Assembly: GCF_900233005.1 (NCBI RefSeq)
Contig: NZ_LT960612.1
Span: forward strand, 1-64,000
Origin: Vibrio tapetis subsp. tapetis
GTDB taxonomy: Bacteria > Pseudomonadota > Gammaproteobacteria > Enterobacterales > Vibrionaceae
Direction of reading: 5' to 3'
Length of the DNA stretch: 64,000 nt
The position numbers and the translations under genes are program-made. Of the stretch, positions 54,325 to 64,000 are shown piece by piece. The notes under the pieces are model-generated. The model worked only from the letters and a program-made list of their open reading frames with translations, did not search any database and had not been told where the DNA came from. Every line of letters begins with the position of its first letter. Position 1 is the stretch's first letter.

Positions 54325-54636
54325 ATTTGCCCTTAATTTTATGTTTTGCTCTAGATACTCCTCCCTCCAAGCTCAGTCACGTTTAAGATAAAAAGAACTT
54401 TCCATTAATTTTCTCGACCATCAAAAAATATTAACTCTGAACCAAATAACGTTAAGTTATTGGATCAATTCGCTATCCGAAGATGCAGCAAAGCAATTTG
54501 GAAGTTAAGCGATGAGGTTCATCGATAGTGTCATCAAGATCGCCCTATCGAATACGGTTTACTTGACTATAATCGATTTGAGAACCGTTAGGGTTTGTCC
54601 ATTTTCCGAGAGCATCGCTGAATTGGAGGGTTAACA

Positions 54637-54819
54637 ATGGCTATTCGAGATAAAATTGAAGATCTTGAACAACAAATCTATGTCGCATGTTCAGAAGGAG
54701 ACTACGACCAAATGGATATGCTGGAAAACCAGCTCGATCTGCTTAAATCACGGGCAGACTTAGATGTTGATGAAGACGAGTTGGACTTTATCGGCTCACG
54801 CCACCAAAAGGAACGATAG
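54637..54819 (+). CDS. Small coiled-coil protein
   Basis: A 60-aa acidic helical protein (RDKIEDLEQQIYVACSEGDY ... LENQLDLLKSR). GGAGG sits properly before ATG 54637. It looks like a conserved small Vibrio protein; no function known. The region 54325-54636 before it shows no other gene. Confidence 0.6.
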   Translation: MAIRDKIEDLEQQIYVACSEGDYDQMDMLENQLDLLKSRADLDVDEDELDFIGSRHQKER

Positions 54820-54848
54820 ACCTTTTACCATAATAGACGCAATAACAT

Positions 54849-54882
54849 CGGCCTTGATTCACGAGACTGTGACTCAAGGCCG
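54849..54882. other. Strong hairpin between convergent genes
   Basis: CGGCCTTGA pairs with TCAAGGCCG, with further pairing TTCAC/GTGA. No U-tract follows on either side, so it may be an RNA-stabilising or factor-dependent structure. Confidence 0.4.
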
Positions 54883-54965
54883 TTAGACGATTGGCCACCA
54901 TAATCACTCTAATCAGGCTCTCCGCCCCTAGATGATCCGATGCCCAGTTACCGATATTCAGTTTA

Positions 54966-57950
54966 TTAAGCATCTCGAGTGACAAACTTTCGTAACTCTT
55001 GACCAGACAGTTCTAGAACCCGTTTAATGGTTGGGCTAAGCTGCGAAAATTTAGACAGTGGGTCTGCATCTTTTTCTACCTCGTGGCACATATCATGAAG
55101 CGGTTGTAACGCCATGCTCCCTGCAGAACCTTTCAGTTTGTGAACCAGTGATTTAATCAATTGATGCTCATTTGATTGCTGGGCTTGCTCTAACTCTATC
55201 CATATTTGATGACTTGACTCGACAAACAGCTCGACTAAATTTTTCATCTTAGTTTCACCTAACACATCTAAGTCTTGTTCTAATACGTTCAGATTCACAA
55301 GCTCGTGATCTTTCACCATTGCAGGGCTTTCGGCCGTTGCGGATAACGGATTAAGTTTAACTTGTTCCCTGCCGCCAGTGCCATTACACAGAGTTTTAAT
55401 GATGAGATCCCTTAAGGCGTCTTTAACAATCGGTTTTGGTAAGAATCCATCAAAACCGGCGGCAAGGTACTCGGCAATATCTTCATTAAATACGTGAGCA
55501 GAAACCGCAATCATAGGCGTTGTCGCTGAAGGCTCGTCACTTACATCCGCTTCTATGCTCTTTAAGCGCTGTACCAACTCGGTGCCAGTACAATCAGGTA
55601 GATTAATATCGAGTAAGGCTAAGTCATAATCATGCTCATTGAACATTGCTTCAGCCGCTTGCCCTGTCATTACCGTCGTAACCGTATGCCCTAAACTTTG
55701 TAAAAAACCCTCAGCTACCACGCAATTCACGGGGTTATCCTCAACTAACAAGACATGTGCCGCAACGTTGATACCAGACTCTTCGTCAAAGCAACGATTT
55801 ACTGATGAATGTAAAGACTCAAAATGGCAAAGTTCATACTCTTCAGCAGTGCCCACTTCCATTGGCACCGTAAACCAGCATCGACTGCCTTCTCCAAGTA
55901 ACGATTCAACCCCTATCCGCCCCTGCATCGCGCTGACCAAGCGCTTACAAATCGCCAAGCCTAACCCGGTGCCACCCGTGACTTTCTCTCCACTACTGGC
56001 TTGAGTAAATGCATCAAACAAATGAAGCTGTTCGGTTTCTGAAACGCCCAAACCCGTATCGCTCACATCAAAACACAAGGTGCTGCTGTCATTTGGAGCA
56101 ACACTGACATAAACATCAACGTCACCCTGCTCTGTAAATTTGATTGCATTGCCAACTAAATTCGTTAGCACCTGGCATAGACGGGTCTTATCACCAACCC
56201 AATATTGCCCTACATCCGATTCAATGTGAGTGTATAGGCTCAATCGTTTTTCATTTGACCGGCTCAAGAGTAACTGTTGTACATCGTTAACCAACATATG
56301 CAGATCAAACGGTGCGTTGGTTATTTTCAAGTGACCCGCTTCTATCTTGGAATAATCTAAGACATCATTAATAATCGACAATAAATTGGTTCCGCTGCGG
56401 TCAATTATATCTACATACTGCGACTGGTTCGTGTTTAAATTCGTATCTTTTAGTAGTGTTGCTGTGCCTAAAACACCATTTAGCGGAGTGCGTATTTCAT
56501 GGCTTATCGTCGCCAAGAAAGAAGACTTTGCTCTATTGGCTTGTTCTGCATCTCTGCGTGCTTTAGCATGATTGAGCACCTCATTATTTAGCTTATTGTT
56601 ACTCGCCTGCAGCTGCTCGGTTCGCTCACTGACCACTTCTTCCAAATGTTCTTTATATTCTTCTAGCTCTAACTTAGACGCCGACTCTCGCTCTGCTAGT
56701 ACTTTTAATGACCGTGCAGTATCTCTCGCATTCAAAATGGCGTGTCCCATGCCCGCCATTTCGTCATTACCTTTGATGGTGACGTCGATATCTAGCTGCC
56801 CTTTGGCCACAGAGCGTAACGCAGATGAGTATTCGCTCAATCGAATCACCACAGACTGATATACGACCCGCCAAACAATCAGTACGACTCCGGCTAACCC
56901 TACGATCGAAATAAAAATCAGTGTCCATTGTGCGTAATTGAGTGTCTTTGAAACTTGCTCTATCGCTTGCGCTGTACTTTGATTTGATATATCAATTAGC
57001 TGACTCACGATCTGATTGAGTTCGGTAAAGTTATCTAGTGTTTTTACATTGAGTTCAGATGCAAGTTGGGTATTTTTATGCCGTTGCATCAACCATTCAA
57101 ACACAATTTCATGTTTACGAAGCTCTGAAATAATCGTTCCCATTTTAACCGACCGTGACGGGTCTTCTACCGACTTAACTCGACGAGACATGATCGTTAG
57201 ATTACTTTCATATTGCTCTCTCAATAGCAGTAGACGATCAAAGTCAGTAACGGTTTTGACCTCTTCAATTTGAGTCAATAATCGAAATGCCAATAAATGC
57301 AATTCGTGGAGCCTCTCTGACAGGTCGAGGTCTACTTCAACTAGGCTATCTAGCGCTCGATAAACGGCATCTTTATTGTCGACGTCAAGTAAATCATAGA
57401 TATGTGCAACATTCGCTACGGCGACCGTACTGGTATTAAGCACTTGAGTACGCGTGAGGCTTTCAAGCTCGTTAGCTTGGACTTGCATTTGTATTACCGC
57501 AGCTTCTATCTCTGAATTAAGCAGCAATCGCTTCTCTACCGACAAACCTAACTCTGCAAAGTTATCAATGATTTTTTGAACGTTAATTTCTAACTTTTGT
57601 AGCAAAGAGCCGTCAAACGAACCTGAACCAAATGAGCTTGAACCAAGTGATCGAATATGATCAAGAAGGCGATTCAACTGATTAAATAACACCGAACCCG
57701 CTTGCTTGCGCTCCGCATCATCTTTAGCGTTGGTCAGCTGTTGAGAAGAGTTAATAATACGCGAGCTTAGTTCTGACACCTGCCTCGCTTCAAGCATTGA
57801 AGGGATTGCGTCATTCACCACACGCTTTTCTGTTTGAGCAACAAAGGAAAAACCTGATATACCAATGATAGAAGCAGTGATCATCAAGACTGTGATAGCT
57901 AAAAATGAATAAAGTAGCTTGCTTCCAATGCTTCGTGGCGAAATGCCCAT
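54966..57950 (-). CDS. torS: Hybrid sensor kinase TorS (TMAO sensing)
   Basis: A 994-aa unorthodox histidine kinase controlling anaerobic TMAO respiration via TorR. ATG 57950 has GAGGA five bases upstream. Order: TM1 (about 10-35), a long helical periplasmic sensor to ~345, TM2, HAMP, HisKA with ATISHEIRTPLNG (His near 485), ATPase with GGTGLGLAICKRL, receiver with LLVEDNPVN and LALLDINLPD (about 725-850), and HPt with HKLKGSAGSM (about 935). It is divergent from torT, whose product binds the sensor. torR and torCA are not in the window. Confidence 0.9.
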   Translation of the reverse strand: MGISPRSIGSKLLYSFLAITVLMITASIIGISGFSFVAQTEKRVVNDAIPSMLEARQVSELSSRIINSSQQLTNAKDDAERKQAGSVLFNQLNRLLDHIRSLGSSSFGSGSFDGSLLQKLEINVQKIIDNFAELGLSVEKRLLLNSEIEAAVIQMQVQANELESLTRTQVLNTSTVAVANVAHIYDLLDVDNKDAVYRALDSLVEVDLDLSERLHELHLLAFRLLTQIEEVKTVTDFDRLLLLREQYESNLTIMSRRVKSVEDPSRSVKMGTIISELRKHEIVFEWLMQRHKNTQLASELNVKTLDNFTELNQIVSQLIDISNQSTAQAIEQVSKTLNYAQWTLIFISIVGLAGVVLIVWRVVYQSVVIRLSEYSSALRSVAKGQLDIDVTIKGNDEMAGMGHAILNARDTARSLKVLAERESASKLELEEYKEHLEEVVSERTEQLQASNNKLNNEVLNHAKARRDAEQANRAKSSFLATISHEIRTPLNGVLGTATLLKDTNLNTNQSQYVDIIDRSGTNLLSIINDVLDYSKIEAGHLKITNAPFDLHMLVNDVQQLLLSRSNEKRLSLYTHIESDVGQYWVGDKTRLCQVLTNLVGNAIKFTEQGDVDVYVSVAPNDSSTLCFDVSDTGLGVSETEQLHLFDAFTQASSGEKVTGGTGLGLAICKRLVSAMQGRIGVESLLGEGSRCWFTVPMEVGTAEEYELCHFESLHSSVNRCFDEESGINVAAHVLLVEDNPVNCVVAEGFLQSLGHTVTTVMTGQAAEAMFNEHDYDLALLDINLPDCTGTELVQRLKSIEADVSDEPSATTPMIAVSAHVFNEDIAEYLAAGFDGFLPKPIVKDALRDLIIKTLCNGTGGREQVKLNPLSATAESPAMVKDHELVNLNVLEQDLDVLGETKMKNLVELFVESSHQIWIELEQAQQSNEHQLIKSLVHKLKGSAGSMALQPLHDMCHEVEKDADPLSKFSQLSPTIKRVLELSGQELRKFVTRDA

Positions 57951-58047
57951 GCATGTCCTCTTTATAAAAATTGATACCACTTAAACAATAGTGATATGGC
58001 CATATTTTGCTATGATTACCTCCTCTATGCCAATGCCCAAGATCAAA

Positions 58048-59064
58048 ATGCGTAATAAAGACTGCTTTTCTCGCCTAAACTCTCTTATTAGTACAACTTT
58101 CTTCCTTATTATTTCAGGGACGCAGGTAAGTTCCGCTTATGCAAGCGAGAAACTGTGTGCCATTTACCCTCATTTGAAAGACTCATATTGGCTTTCTGTT
58201 AACTACGGCATGGTCGATGAAGCGAAAAAACTAGGGCTTGAGTTAAAGGTACTTGAATCTGGTGGTTATCCTAATATTGAGAAACAACAGCAGCAGCTAA
58301 TCGAATGTAAAGATTGGGGGGCAAGCGCCATTATTCTTGGGACGGTATCTCCTAATAGTTACCAAGGTGATCTAAGAGAAATGGTGGGCGATATCCCCAT
58401 ATTTGCGACCGTCAATCACCTTGAATCAAGCAGAGAAAACAGCATTTCCATTAAAGGGCACGTTGGCGCCGATTGGTATTGGATGGGGTATAAAACGGGG
58501 AAATTCTTGGCAAAGCGCCACCCTAAAGGCTCTGGTGAAGTAAAAATTGCTTGGTTGCCCGGGCCAAGATATCGTGGTGGAACGAAACCGGTTGCCAATG
58601 GTTTTTTAGATGCGATCAAGGATACCGACGTTAGTATCGTCTTGTCTTTATGGGCAGATAACGACAAAGAGTTACAGCGTAACTTGGTACAAAACGTTAT
58701 GGAACACGAAGATATTGATTATATCGTGGGCAGTGCCGTCGCAATTGAAGCTGCGATCAGCGAATTACGTAATTCTGGTAAGCAAGAACAGATAAAACTG
58801 CTTTCTGTCTATTTAAGCCACGGTGTTTATCGCGGCATCAGACGAAATAAAGTCCTGTTTGCCCCAAGTGACAAAATGGTGTTACAGGGCAGAAAATCTG
58901 TACAGCAAGCCGCCTATTACTTAGCAGACTCCAATGAATTTGAATCCGACTATCAACCAACAATTGAAGCGCTTACGCCAAACAGTTACCCAAGAAAGGT
59001 CATTGATGAGTCACTATCTCCACCAGAATTTAGACCAATTTATAACGTAACACTTTCTGATTAA
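58048..59064 (+). CDS. torT: Periplasmic TMAO-binding protein TorT
   Basis: A periplasmic binding protein (about 338 aa) that presents TMAO to TorS. Start ATG 58048 is chosen because it gives a normal signal peptide (MRNKDCFSRLNSL ... YASEKLCAIYPH); upstream in-frame ATGs at 58006, 58027 and 58033 are alternatives and none has a strong ribosome site. The type I binding-protein fold is evident: DSYWLSVNYGMVDEAKKLG, ASAIILGTVS, DYIVGSAVAIEAAI. The torS-torT intergenic region is about 100 bp and should contain both promoters. Confidence 0.88.
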   Translation: MRNKDCFSRLNSLISTTFFLIISGTQVSSAYASEKLCAIYPHLKDSYWLSVNYGMVDEAKKLGLELKVLESGGYPNIEKQQQQLIECKDWGASAIILGTVSPNSYQGDLREMVGDIPIFATVNHLESSRENSISIKGHVGADWYWMGYKTGKFLAKRHPKGSGEVKIAWLPGPRYRGGTKPVANGFLDAIKDTDVSIVLSLWADNDKELQRNLVQNVMEHEDIDYIVGSAVAIEAAISELRNSGKQEQIKLLSVYLSHGVYRGIRRNKVLFAPSDKMVLQGRKSVQQAAYYLADSNEFESDYQPTIEALTPNSYPRKVIDESLSPPEFRPIYNVTLSD

Positions 59065-59250
59065 AATGTTATTTAGCTAACGTTTATTACAATTAGAACC
59101 TTGTTCAGCAATAAAAGTATGCATTATCGCTAACCATTTGCCATTATAACCAGCTGAACAACTTAACGAATGTATGATTCAGGGATCGTGCATCTTCTAC
59201 CTTGGCTCTATTCGCATCACGCCATTGGGTAGCACAACAAGGAGTACTTG

Positions 59251-59706
59251 ATGCAAACCACAACCAGAACATTACCTGCTCATAAACACATTGCTCTTGT
59301 CGCGCATGATAATTGCAAACCCGAGCTTCTTCGCTGGGTCATTGAAAATAAAGAAAAGTTGCAGGGACACTTCTTGTACGCAACAGGTACAACGGGTCAT
59401 ATGCTAAGTAGCAAGACTGGATTAGCAATTAAGAGCTTGATTAGCGGCCCAATGGGAGGCGACCAGCAGTTAGGCGCTTTAATTTCAGAAAGCAAAATTG
59501 ACATGATGGTGTTCTTTTGGGATCCACTTAATGCGGTACCACATGACCCAGATGTAAAAGCACTATTGCGCATCGCGAGCGTTTGGAACATTCCAGTGGC
59601 GACGAATCGTGCAAGCGCAAAGTTTATGTTTGAATCACCTTTACTGCGTGAAGAAGTGGATATTGAAATTCCTGACTACGAAGCTTACCTAGCCGATCGT
59701 ACTTAA
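59251..59706 (+). CDS. mgsA: Methylglyoxal synthase
   Basis: A 151-aa enzyme turning dihydroxyacetone phosphate into methylglyoxal and phosphate, a bypass of glycolysis under phosphate stress. AAGGAG precedes ATG 59251. Motifs: [34 protein letters not shown] (phosphate binding), [18 protein letters not shown] (catalytic Asp), VATNRASA. Full length. Confidence 0.96.
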   Translation: MQTTTRTLPAHKHIALVAHDNCKPELLRWVIENKEKLQGHFLYATGTTGHMLSSKTGLAIKSLISGPMGGDQQLGALISESKIDMMVFFWDPLNAVPHDPDVKALLRIASVWNIPVATNRASAKFMFESPLLREEVDIEIPDYEAYLADRT

Positions 59707-59747
59707 GTTCAGGTTAAAGACTGACTAGAAATACCATGTCTATAAGA

Positions 59748-59800
59748 AAGCCGAGCATAGAGATCCGATTGGTTGGATGTCTTTATGTTCGGCTTATTTT
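59748..59800 (+). terminator. Terminator between mgsA and the convergent helicase gene
   Basis: AAGCCGA-CATA pairs with TATG-TCGGCTT around an inner small hairpin, followed by TTTT. Confidence 0.65.
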
Positions 59801-59831
59801 CTCTAGTTAGTTAATTCTAACTCGCTCTTCC

Positions 59832-62513
59832 TCAGTAAGCGACTACGTGCTCTTCTCGCCAATCAAAACCTATTTGATGCGCAGTTTTCTTTGCTAAGCT
59901 TTGTTTCGATAACCGAGCAACAATCTGCAAACTCATATCAATGCCGGCCGACATCCCACTAGACGTCATCACCTCACCGTCTTCAACCCAACGCACATTC
60001 TTAACCACAGAAAGTGAGGGGTACTCTTGCGATAGTTGCTCGATATCCTGCCAATGAGTTGTGACTCTTCTTCCCTGTAGCAGGTTCGCTTTGGCAAGCA
60101 GAAATGCGCCCGTACCTACCGAAGCAATAAACTTCACCCGCTTAGCTTGTTCCTGAATCCACTCAATTCCTTCACTATTATTCATTTCATGCTTATGTGC
60201 ACCCCCAACAACAATTAGCGCGTCGAGCTCAGGGTGGTTTTCAAATGAGCGATGTGGGAGCACTTGGAAACCGTGACGGGCAGAAACCGCACTTCCCCCT
60301 TCACTGATTAGATAAGGAGTGAATTGAATGCCATATTCACTTGCGTAGCGATTTGCGCTCGCAAAGACTTCATATGGCCCCGAAAAATCGATAGGTTCTG
60401 CATATTCGTATATGTAGATGCCAATGTTCATGTTTGATCCTAGCCTGTTATTTTTTATGACAGGGTAGTCTCCTGTTCGTAGCTCTTCTACAAAACCAGA
60501 TGGATGAGCACCATAGAGAACCCACGCTTTTTCTTTAGCACGCGTGAGCGCAACATAGAACAAGCGTCGTTCTTCTGCATTTGGAAAATCATCTTGCGAT
60601 TGCAGCAAAGCACCATCTAAATGAAGTTGTCTTTCGACACAGGGGAACTGCCCTTCATCAACGTTTAATATAAATACGAAGTCGGCCTCTTGGCCTTTAC
60701 TCGCATGGCACGTCATGAACTGCAGTGACAAATTACTGAAGCGTTGCTTCCATTCATCCATTGTAGAGGGACAATGGTAATGATTACGTCCTAGTAAAAG
60801 CACATCTTTCCGTGTTGTCGCCTTATCATTTAATTTTATTAGCGACTCTTCGAGTATAGTCATTGGGCAAATATAAACTGACTTTTGTTTTATAACCTTT
60901 GCACTGTTCAACTCTTTATGCAACTGGTTGTCATTCTGCATGATAAATGTGTTAGCAACATCACCAATTCGGCTATTAAATCGATACGTTGTATCCAAAT
61001 AATGCACAGAAGCACCGGTAAAGCGCTGACTAAAATCAGTCGTCAATTGTACATCTGCGCCAGCAAATCGATAGATGGCTTGCCAATCATCCCCTACTGC
61101 GTATAGCGACGCTCGCTCGTCAGATTTAGGTTGTAAACACAATGCTTCTAGCAAAGCTAACCGACTTGGCGAAATATCTTGATATTCATCCACCATTACG
61201 AATTGCCATTCAGGCTTGTATTTACCAGATTCAATGTATTTGGTCGCACGAGAAATCATGGTGTGGAAATCAATTTGATTTTGCTCTTTTAGCATCTGCT
61301 GCCAGGCTTGATAACAGGGCCAAGTCAATTGGAGTTCACTGTTTAACCGTGGATATTCTTCGTTTTCAACAATTCGCTGTTGTAGCTGTTTTTTGTTCAG
61401 TTGACAGGCAGACAATTGCTCTAACTGTTTTTCAAGCCAAGCAATTAACTTGGGGTTCTCCGATTGTGATCCAAGCTCTTCATCTCCAGTTAAATAGGCG
61501 ATTGGCCATTGAGATAAATGTTTTTGCCATCGTTTAAAGTTGTTGTTCGCCGTCCAATGATATTTTAACCATTCAATGCACCAAGCCTGCTTAGCTTTAT
61601 CATTAGTCGTAAGAGGGCTAATTGACACTGGCTCTTTTTCAACGTGCTTTATAATATCAAGCCCTAAACTGTGGAACGTTTTAACACTGACTTGCGCCGC
61701 CGCACTTCCGAGCTTGGTATCAAGTCTTTGCTTCATTTCCGAAGCGGCATTACGACCAAATGCAACCAGTAAAATTTGTTCCGGCAGAGCTTGATGACTT
61801 TGCAACAAATAGGACACTCTCGCGCTAAGTACGCTCGTTTTACCGCTACCCGCCCCCGCAAGAATCAAATTGTGGTCGTTGTTCATTAACACAGCTTGCT
61901 GCTGCGCAAGATTTAGCGGGCTAGACTCACATTGCTCGAATAAGACTTGCCAATATTGACGTTCACTCTCAAGCCAGACTTGATTACGAGTTTGTTGGAG
62001 CTCTTTTGGTTGCGCTAACCAACGCACGATATCTTCCATCTGCTTGGGCATCATTTGCTCGGCTTCATAAACCGATATATTCAGTTCATCTAAACCAGAT
62101 GATACTCGATGTCCCCAATCGCTGACTTGAGATGTTGCCAAAAAGGCCGGTTGATTTTGTAAGCGGACAAGCGCTTCGTGCCACTGTGGCAGAAGTGAGT
62201 TGAGTCTTTCACACTGGGTATGATGCCAAGTCTGATAGCACTTTTGAGCATGACGAACAAAACGGCGGCAAGATTCCCAAGGCAAGCCTTGAACCAACCA
62301 GCACATTTCTTTTCCCTCATGAATGTGGGCGTGAAACATTAATTTCCCCCAAACAACGCCTCTTTCGATCGTTATTTTTCCGCTCCAAATTGAGAAAGGA
62401 ATATGTTCTTCACTAAAATCTGACGCCAAAATAAGCTTATCAGCTTCGATACTGACTTCATTGTATTCATGCTGAACAAAGAACTTGGCTGAAGGGGTGG
62501 CGCAAAGTTGCAT
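59832..62513 (-). CDS. helD: Helicase IV (HelD)-like protein fused to a DJ-1/PfpI domain
   Basis: An 893-aa single frame. Residues 1-~690 are a UvrD-family SF1 helicase of the E. coli HelD type (684 aa): LILAGAGSGKTSVL (about 218), QFVMVDEYQDISPS (about 443), AVGDDWQAIYRFAGA, MTCHASKGQEADFVF, EERRLFYVALTRAKEKAWV. Residues 695-893 are a complete DJ-1/PfpI domain starting NIGIYIYEYAEPIDFSG, with VVGGAH but SVGTGAFLLA where a catalytic Cys (SVCTG) is usual. ATG 60431 has its own AGGA, so the second part may also be made separately. The neighbourhood mgsA-helD-yccS matches enterobacteria. Confidence 0.88.
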   Translation of the reverse strand: MQLCATPSAKFFVQHEYNEVSIEADKLILASDFSEEHIPFSIWSGKITIERGVVWGKLMFHAHIHEGKEMCWLVQGLPWESCRRFVRHAQKCYQTWHHTQCERLNSLLPQWHEALVRLQNQPAFLATSQVSDWGHRVSSGLDELNISVYEAEQMMPKQMEDIVRWLAQPKELQQTRNQVWLESERQYWQVLFEQCESSPLNLAQQQAVLMNNDHNLILAGAGSGKTSVLSARVSYLLQSHQALPEQILLVAFGRNAASEMKQRLDTKLGSAAAQVSVKTFHSLGLDIIKHVEKEPVSISPLTTNDKAKQAWCIEWLKYHWTANNNFKRWQKHLSQWPIAYLTGDEELGSQSENPKLIAWLEKQLEQLSACQLNKKQLQQRIVENEEYPRLNSELQLTWPCYQAWQQMLKEQNQIDFHTMISRATKYIESGKYKPEWQFVMVDEYQDISPSRLALLEALCLQPKSDERASLYAVGDDWQAIYRFAGADVQLTTDFSQRFTGASVHYLDTTYRFNSRIGDVANTFIMQNDNQLHKELNSAKVIKQKSVYICPMTILEESLIKLNDKATTRKDVLLLGRNHYHCPSTMDEWKQRFSNLSLQFMTCHASKGQEADFVFILNVDEGQFPCVERQLHLDGALLQSQDDFPNAEERRLFYVALTRAKEKAWVLYGAHPSGFVEELRTGDYPVIKNNRLGSNMNIGIYIYEYAEPIDFSGPYEVFASANRYASEYGIQFTPYLISEGGSAVSARHGFQVLPHRSFENHPELDALIVVGGAHKHEMNNSEGIEWIQEQAKRVKFIASVGTGAFLLAKANLLQGRRVTTHWQDIEQLSQEYPSLSVVKNVRWVEDGEVMTSSGMSAGIDMSLQIVARLSKQSLAKKTAHQIGFDWREEHVVAY

Positions 62514-62734
62514 GGGAGGGTCCTTAAAATCTAACTATTGGCATCATAGTTATTATGCTCAACTAGTACAAGTCACCGATTCGATTACTCTTTTCACTCC
62601 ACAAAATCAAAAACAACCTATCTACGGTGAATGTCGCTTACTTATCGGTCAATTGACCAAATTTTTATTTTTAATCATGAAGTTCAAGCCTGACTTTTGT
62701 TACACTCTGTTTTTTGAAAATTGAATAATTTAAC

Positions 62735-64000
62735 GTGTCGATTCGTTCCGTTTTGCGTAAATATTGGACCAACAAAACCATCAACTACAGCGTTAGGGTT
62801 GCTATTGCTCTACTCGGTGTGGTTTTCAGCTGCTGGTACCTAGAGCAAAGTGCTGCCATCATCCCGCTAATATTGGGAGTTATTGCTGCCGCTCTAGCGG
62901 AAACAGACGACAGCTTGTGGGGGCGATTAAAAGCAGTCGTCCTTACTTTTGGCTGTTTTGCTTTCGCCGCTTTTTCAATTGAATTTCTGTTCGACAAACC
63001 TATTTGGTTTGCGGTCGGGCTGTTTATTTCATCTTTTGGCTTCATCATGCTGGGAGCAATCGGCCCTAGATACGCAAGTATTGCTTTTGGTTCATTACTG
63101 ATCGCTATCTATACCATGTTAGGCGCGCATGAAAGCACGGATCTATGGACTCAACCAATTCAGCTCTTACTAGGGAGTGCTTGGTACTACTTAATTTCCA
63201 TGATTTGGCAAATTTTCTGGCCGATGCAACCGGTTCAGCAAAGCTTGGCAACGGTTTTTAATCAACTTGCTAACTATCTAGAAACCAAGAGTGAGCTATT
63301 CCACCCGGTAACGGATCTGATCCCTCAGCCTCATAGGATCAAAGAAGCCAGTTTAAATGCCGCAACAGTAACATCGTTAAATGATACCAAAAACACCCTG
63401 TTGTCACGTTCGCGTCGAGGGCACATAGATGGCCCAAGTGACCGTTTTCTTAACATCTATTTCATCGCACAAGATATTCATGAACGCGTGAGCTCAACCC
63501 ATTATCGTTACCAAGATTTAGCAGAGAATTTCCGTTATAGCGATGTTCTTTTTCGCTTCAAACATTTAATGAATGTACAAGCGAATGCCTGTCGCACTGT
63601 CGCGAACTCTTTGAATCTGGGAATTCAGTATGAGCACCAAGCAGAATGCTCCTCGGCGTTAAATGAGCTAAAGGACTCGATCACACACTTAGCCGAGCTT
63701 GATAATCCGAAATGGCGTCAATCGCTAAACCAACTGGTGTACCTTTTCCAAAACTTAGCCACCGTTGAAAAACAGCTTAGCAACGTATGCAATCCAGATG
63801 TTAAGCAAAACGAAAACGACGACATCTTAGACGATACGTCAGCTCATACGCCTAAGGCTATGTGGCTGAGAATCAAGACTAATTTAAATACAGATTCGAT
63901 TTTGTTTCGCCATGCGATTAGGATGTCATTAGCACTAACCGCAGGTTACGGCATCATCCAAGGTTTCAATATTGAGCACGGCTACTGGATTTTGCTCACA
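62735..64000 (+). CDS. yccS: YccS-family (FUSC) inner-membrane protein, 5' part
   Basis: GTG 62735 begins MSIRSVLRKYWTNKTINYS and the frame is open to the window edge (422 codons). N-terminal block of about six helices (RVAIALLGVVFSCWYLE ... IMLGAIGPRYASIAFGSLLIAIYTMLG), then a long helical cytoplasmic region (DIHERVSSTHYRYQDLA) and the start of the second membrane block (SLALTAGYGIIQGFNIEHGYW), the FUSC layout. Full proteins are about 720 aa, so about 40% is missing. Upstream TTG starts are in other frames. Confidence 0.88.
   Translation, partial: MSIRSVLRKYWTNKTINYSVRVAIALLGVVFSCWYLEQSAAIIPLILGVIAAALAETDDSLWGRLKAVVLTFGCFAFAAFSIEFLFDKPIWFAVGLFISSFGFIMLGAIGPRYASIAFGSLLIAIYTMLGAHESTDLWTQPIQLLLGSAWYYLISMIWQIFWPMQPVQQSLATVFNQLANYLETKSELFHPVTDLIPQPHRIKEASLNAATVTSLNDTKNTLLSRSRRGHIDGPSDRFLNIYFIAQDIHERVSSTHYRYQDLAENFRYSDVLFRFKHLMNVQANACRTVANSLNLGIQYEHQAECSSALNELKDSITHLAELDNPKWRQSLNQLVYLFQNLATVEKQLSNVCNPDVKQNENDDILDDTSAHTPKAMWLRIKTNLNTDSILFRHAIRMSLALTAGYGIIQGFNIEHGYWILLT

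Noticed and set aside
1..64000. CRISPR arrays, tRNA or rRNA genes
   Set aside because: No regularly spaced repeats, cloverleaf-like genes or rRNA segments were seen on either strand.

Overview
The window looks like a Vibrio chromosome (or a contig from one), probably of the Harveyi/alginolyticus group. The right-hand third holds ordinary gamma-proteobacterial core genes in an arrangement I associate with Vibrio: guaC, an OFA-type MFS transporter, divergent torS/torT, mgsA, a helD-like helicase and yccS. The left two thirds are accessory DNA. Species assignment is an inference; no rRNA or tRNA gene was seen.

1-600 is homopolymer-rich sequence that looks like unreliable contig-end consensus. 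870-22783 is part of an F-type (MOBF/MPF-F) conjugative element. It holds the broken 3' end of traG, a periplasmic protein in the traS/traT position, traD, small genes, a 1929-aa TraI relaxase-helicase with a primase-like tail, an RHH-like accessory gene, and an oriT whose palindrome plus nic-like sequence resembles that of F. Beyond oriT lies a leading region in which every gene is on the minus strand: an orf169-like transglycosylase, several plasmid hypotheticals, and vapBC at the far end. If + strand nicking occurs as in F, the incoming T-strand would be the template for all of them. Two copies of a ~560-bp hairpin-rich module (14546-15106 and 21535-22091) each supply the upstream region and the same N-terminal ~33 codons to otherwise unrelated genes. 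They are candidate single-stranded-DNA promoters. A 4.4-kb block (lipoprotein, racemase, DUF1611 protein, HD-GYP phosphodiesterase) has landed inside this leading region and cut a ParB-like gene.

22.8-35 kb is a decayed patchwork: SDR, glutaredoxin-2, TPR and chemoreceptor pseudogenes, intact MFS, DoxX, GNAT and LysE genes, an IS91-family element with an upstream tyrosine recombinase, and a dead IS3-family copy.

About 36.4-47.4 kb looks like a phage satellite or minimal P2/K139-type element next to guaC. It has integrase, CI, Cox, CII, a ColE2-type replicase and a LexA-box-controlled small gene, but no capsid or tail genes. Between integrase and CI sits a cargo region: a 60-aa gene, an HNH nuclease and an OLD/ABC-type ATPase in overlapping reading frames, a convergent C5 methyltransferase, and one unknown gene. 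An IS256-family copy with an 8-bp target duplication has removed the ATPase C terminus; joining the flanks restores an open frame of 626 residues.

47.5-64 kb is core genome: guaC, a beta-barrel protein, a CheC-like response regulator with a PAS partner, small membrane proteins, the OFA transporter, torS, torT, mgsA, a helicase IV-like gene fused in frame to a DJ-1/PfpI domain lacking its nucleophilic cysteine, and the 5' part of yccS.
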